This document shows positions 61,626-64,000 of a DNA stretch of 64,000 nt, piece by piece. Position 1 is the stretch's first letter, and each line of letters starts with the position of its first letter. The stretch is from Monosiga brevicollis MX1 (taxonomy: Eukaryota > Opisthokonta > Choanoflagellata > Craspedida > Salpingoecidae): contig NW_001865047.1 in NCBI RefSeq assembly GCF_000002865.3, positions 1,194,939-1,258,938 of the forward strand, read 5' to 3'. A program made the position numbers and the translations under genes. Below the pieces are notes generated by a model that was not told the origin of the DNA, searched no databases, and was given only the letters and a program-made list of their open reading frames with translations.

Positions 61626-62785
61626 TGTCACAGGATAGCCACAGGTGGATGAATACTTCCCATTGAGCGGCGGAAGCGTGCGAAGAATGCGAGGTGAGCT
61701 TTGTTTTGACGTGCGCCGAAAACTGTGACCAGGGGCCCGGCTGCCATTTGGTGTTGGCCAAGGAGCGCACCTTTTTTCTTGTTTGAGCCGCTTCGAGGGG
61801 GGTACTAATGGTGGGGCTGGCGGGTCACAGGGTGGCCGACGGTGGATGAGAACTCCAAAGCGAGCACCGAATGCGTGTGAAGAATGCCAGGGCAGCTTTG
61901 TTGTGACGTACGCCGTAAATTGTGACCAGGGGGCAGGCTGCCATTTGGTGTTGGCTGAGGAGCCAAGGCGCACCTTTTTTCTTGTTTGAGCCGTTTCGAG
62001 GGGGGTACTAATGGTGGGGCTGGCGGATCACAGGGCTGTCGACGGTGGACGAGGACTCCATAGTTAGCAGCGAAAGCGTGCGAACAATGCGAGGTGAGCT
62101 TTGTTTTGACATGCGCCGAAAACTGTGACCAGGGGCCCGGCTGCCATTTGGTGTTGGCCAAGGAGCGCACCTTTTTTCTTGTTTGAGCCGTTTCGAGGGG
62201 GGTACTAATGGTGGGGCTGGCGGGTCACAGGGCTGTCGAAGGTGGATGAGGACTCCAAAGCGAGCACCGAATGCGTGTGAAGAATGCCAGGGCAGCTTTG
62301 TTGTGACGTACGCCGTAAATTGTGACCAGGGGGCAGGCTGCCATTTGGTGTTGGCTGAGGAGCCAAGGCGCGCCTTTGGTTGTTTTTTGGCCGGTTAGAG
62401 GGGGGTACTGATGGTGGGGCTGGCAGGTCACAGGGTGGCCGACGGTGGATGAGGACTCCAAAGTGAGCACCGAATGCGTGTGAAGAATGCCAGGGCAGCT
62501 TTGTTGTGACGTACGCCGTAAATTGTGACCAGGGGGCAGGCTGCCATTTGGTGTTGCGGCGCGCCGTTTGCTTTGTTTGAGCCGCTTCGAGGGGGGTACT
62601 GATGGTGGGGCTTGCGTGTCACAGGATGGTTCCAGGTGGACGAGAACTCCATCGTGAGCACGGAAAGCGCATGAAGCAGTTGACGTGTGCTTTGTTTTGA
62701 CGTGCGCCGAAAATTGTGACCAGGGGCCCGGCTGTCACTCGGTCTTCGCGAATGGCCCGTCGCTCGCATTTGTTCAATTTTTGGG
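61626..62785. repeat. Tandem satellite, six copies of about 200 bp, two subfamilies
   Basis: Units start at the shared motif TCACAGG at 61628, 61825, 62028, 62225, 62428 and 62619, giving spacings 197, 203, 197, 203 and 191 bp. Type A units have GACGTGCGCCGAAAA and CCAGGGGCCCGG; type B units have GACGTACGCCGTAAA and CCAGGGGGCAGG. The order is A-B-A-B-B-A, so the array grew partly by copying an A-B dimer of about 400 bp. All units carry GCTGCCATTTGGTGTTG or a close variant. ORFs on either strand are repeat translations. Confidence 0.93.
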
Positions 62786-64000
62786 TTCTTTTTGTCGTGG
62801 TGGCCATTAATTTTACATGACAAGTCAACGTTCGAGCTTTTAGTGCGCTGTACTGTCGGTACTCAATCGAAACTTTCAGAATGTTTATTGTCATGTGGGC
62901 TCGGCGCAACCGCTAACAGCGACACGATCGGAGGCTAACCGCTAATGCGTTGGTGAAAGGATTGTTGAAAGACATCAATTTATAATATCAAGGCGAGGAA
63001 GCAAAAGTTTGAAACGCGTGCAAGGATACAAGTCGAGAGAAAGGGAAGCAGGTGGCGTGAGGACGGTACCGGATCATTGAGCGTGAAGTAGGAATTGAGC
63101 AACAAAGCGGCGGAGAGGAAGATGAAGATGCGGCAATCAGGTAAAAATTAGGAAGTATGCAAAACAGAGGGATTTGAGAGAGCAGGACGGGGAGGCGGCG
63201 TTTGGCAAAATGTGTGATTGAAAGAGCAGCAAGAGTTGAGGGAAAGATGATCGGTTTGGAAAGTCGACTTTCAGGAGAAGAAAGATTTGGAGAGAGGAAG
63301 CGCAACAGGTGGCGTGAGGGACGGGCGGGAAGGTAAAAAGTTAAAAAAAAAAAATAAATAAAAAAAAGGTGCGAGATGGGGCGAGAGAGGAGATGGATAG
63401 GAAAGGTAAACGGAAGATATTGAACGAAGGGGAAGGATTGAAAGAGATGGGAGCGAGCGAGTGGCGAAAAGCATGAGCAGTGGGACAAGCAGAACACGAA
63501 GCGAGGAAAAAAATCAAAAAGCATGGGTGAAGATGAAAGGGGCATTGATCGGATGGAAGGGGAAGAGACGAAAAGGGGCACGGAGGAAAGAAGGAAGAAG
63601 TGAAGGTGAGGGGAAGGGGTCAGGAGTCGATGAAAGGGAGAATTAACATCATGAGAATAAAATTGGAAAAGGAATGGGAAGAGGAATGTAGTGTAGGGGA
63701 AAGGTATGGAAAAAGAATTGAAAATTGTTGAGAGGGAGTATTGAGAAAAAAAGGAGGATGGAAAAATAGGGGTGGTGAAGGTATTGAGAATGTGAAGGAG
63801 GTGAGGAGAAGGTAGAGGAGGAGGGAGAGAAAGAAGATAAAAGGTGCGGGGGTAAAGTGGTGTTGTAATGGTGTGGATAAGAGTTTGATTTGATGAAAAT
63901 TGGATTAATGAAAAGAGAGGTGGGAAAAGAGAGGTGGGAAGAAGGAGAGATTGCAGAGAAGAATGTGAGTGAAAGTGGGAGAGGTATAGGAAGGAAGATA
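62786..64000. other. Purine-rich, C-depleted terminal region
   Basis: From about 62990 the + strand is dominated by A and G. From 63651 to 64000 only two C occur, and 63651-63846 has none. Units such as GGAAGAGG, GTGAGG and GAAAGTGGGAGAGG recur without a fixed period. The only long ORFs are minus-strand Ser/Leu/Phe/Pro-rich ones (62988-63581) forced by composition. No gene seen. Confidence 0.85.

Noticed and set aside
61524-62470. Several minus-strand ORFs of 80-150 codons in the satellite
   Set aside because: They repeat the same residues with the satellite period and lack start contexts or domains; a by-product of the tandem repeat.
62988-63581. 197-codon minus-strand ORF rich in Ser, Leu, Phe, Pro
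   Set aside because: Explained by the purine-rich composition of the + strand; it looks like repeated hydrophobic segments but shows no consistent helices or family motif.

Overview
The window is intron-dense eukaryotic nuclear DNA. Most genes are split by short introns (about 50-200 nt) with GT..AG ends. The readable host genes are typical of a unicellular relative of animals: cohesin SMC3, an ER erlin, a ZIFL-like MFS carrier, a mitochondrial glutamate-type carrier, a secreted DNase I, a GH16 enzyme, FG-GAP proteins, a receptor-L-domain protein and a mucin-stalked membrane protein. I infer a choanoflagellate, most likely Monosiga-like. This rests on gene style only and is not proven.

Left part (1-24 kb): the tail of an unknown + gene, then ERLIN (-), a secreted FG-GAP protein (+), a doubtful small ORF (-), a drug/metabolite-type transporter (-), a long SMC3 gene (-) with an assembly gap in its 3' half, an MFS transporter (-), a ubiquitin-like-domain protein (-) and a mitochondrial carrier (-). 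Middle part (24-50 kb): a two-domain GH16 protein (-), a nearly 2000-residue single-pass surface protein coded almost wholly by one exon (+), a second FG-GAP protein with seven exact 150-bp repeats (-), a DDE_1 transposase-derived gene with an altered catalytic triad (-), DNase I (+), an ankyrin gene with one repeat per exon (+), a 5S rRNA gene (+) and a receptor-L-domain protein (+). Dinucleotide and TCTCTG tracts lie just upstream of many starts.

Right part (50-64 kb) is different in character. It holds a gene of about 1867 codons combining C2H2 and OrsD-type zinc fingers with a RecQ-like helicase, the architecture known from fungal telomere-linked helicases. Next to it lies a paralogue without the helicase, then a decayed third copy, an in-frame chimera of the paralogue with an ankyrin-gene tail, a tandem satellite of about 200 bp with two alternating subfamilies, and finally about 1 kb in which C almost vanishes from the + strand. 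Together this looks like a subtelomeric or element-rich region. It is the best candidate for an undescribed system in the window: a telomere-linked-helicase/recombinase-like gene family outside fungi.

Two runs of N (8819-8868 and 53519-53758) hide part of SMC3 and part of the helicase gene. No LTR, Polinton or capsid-bearing element was recognised.
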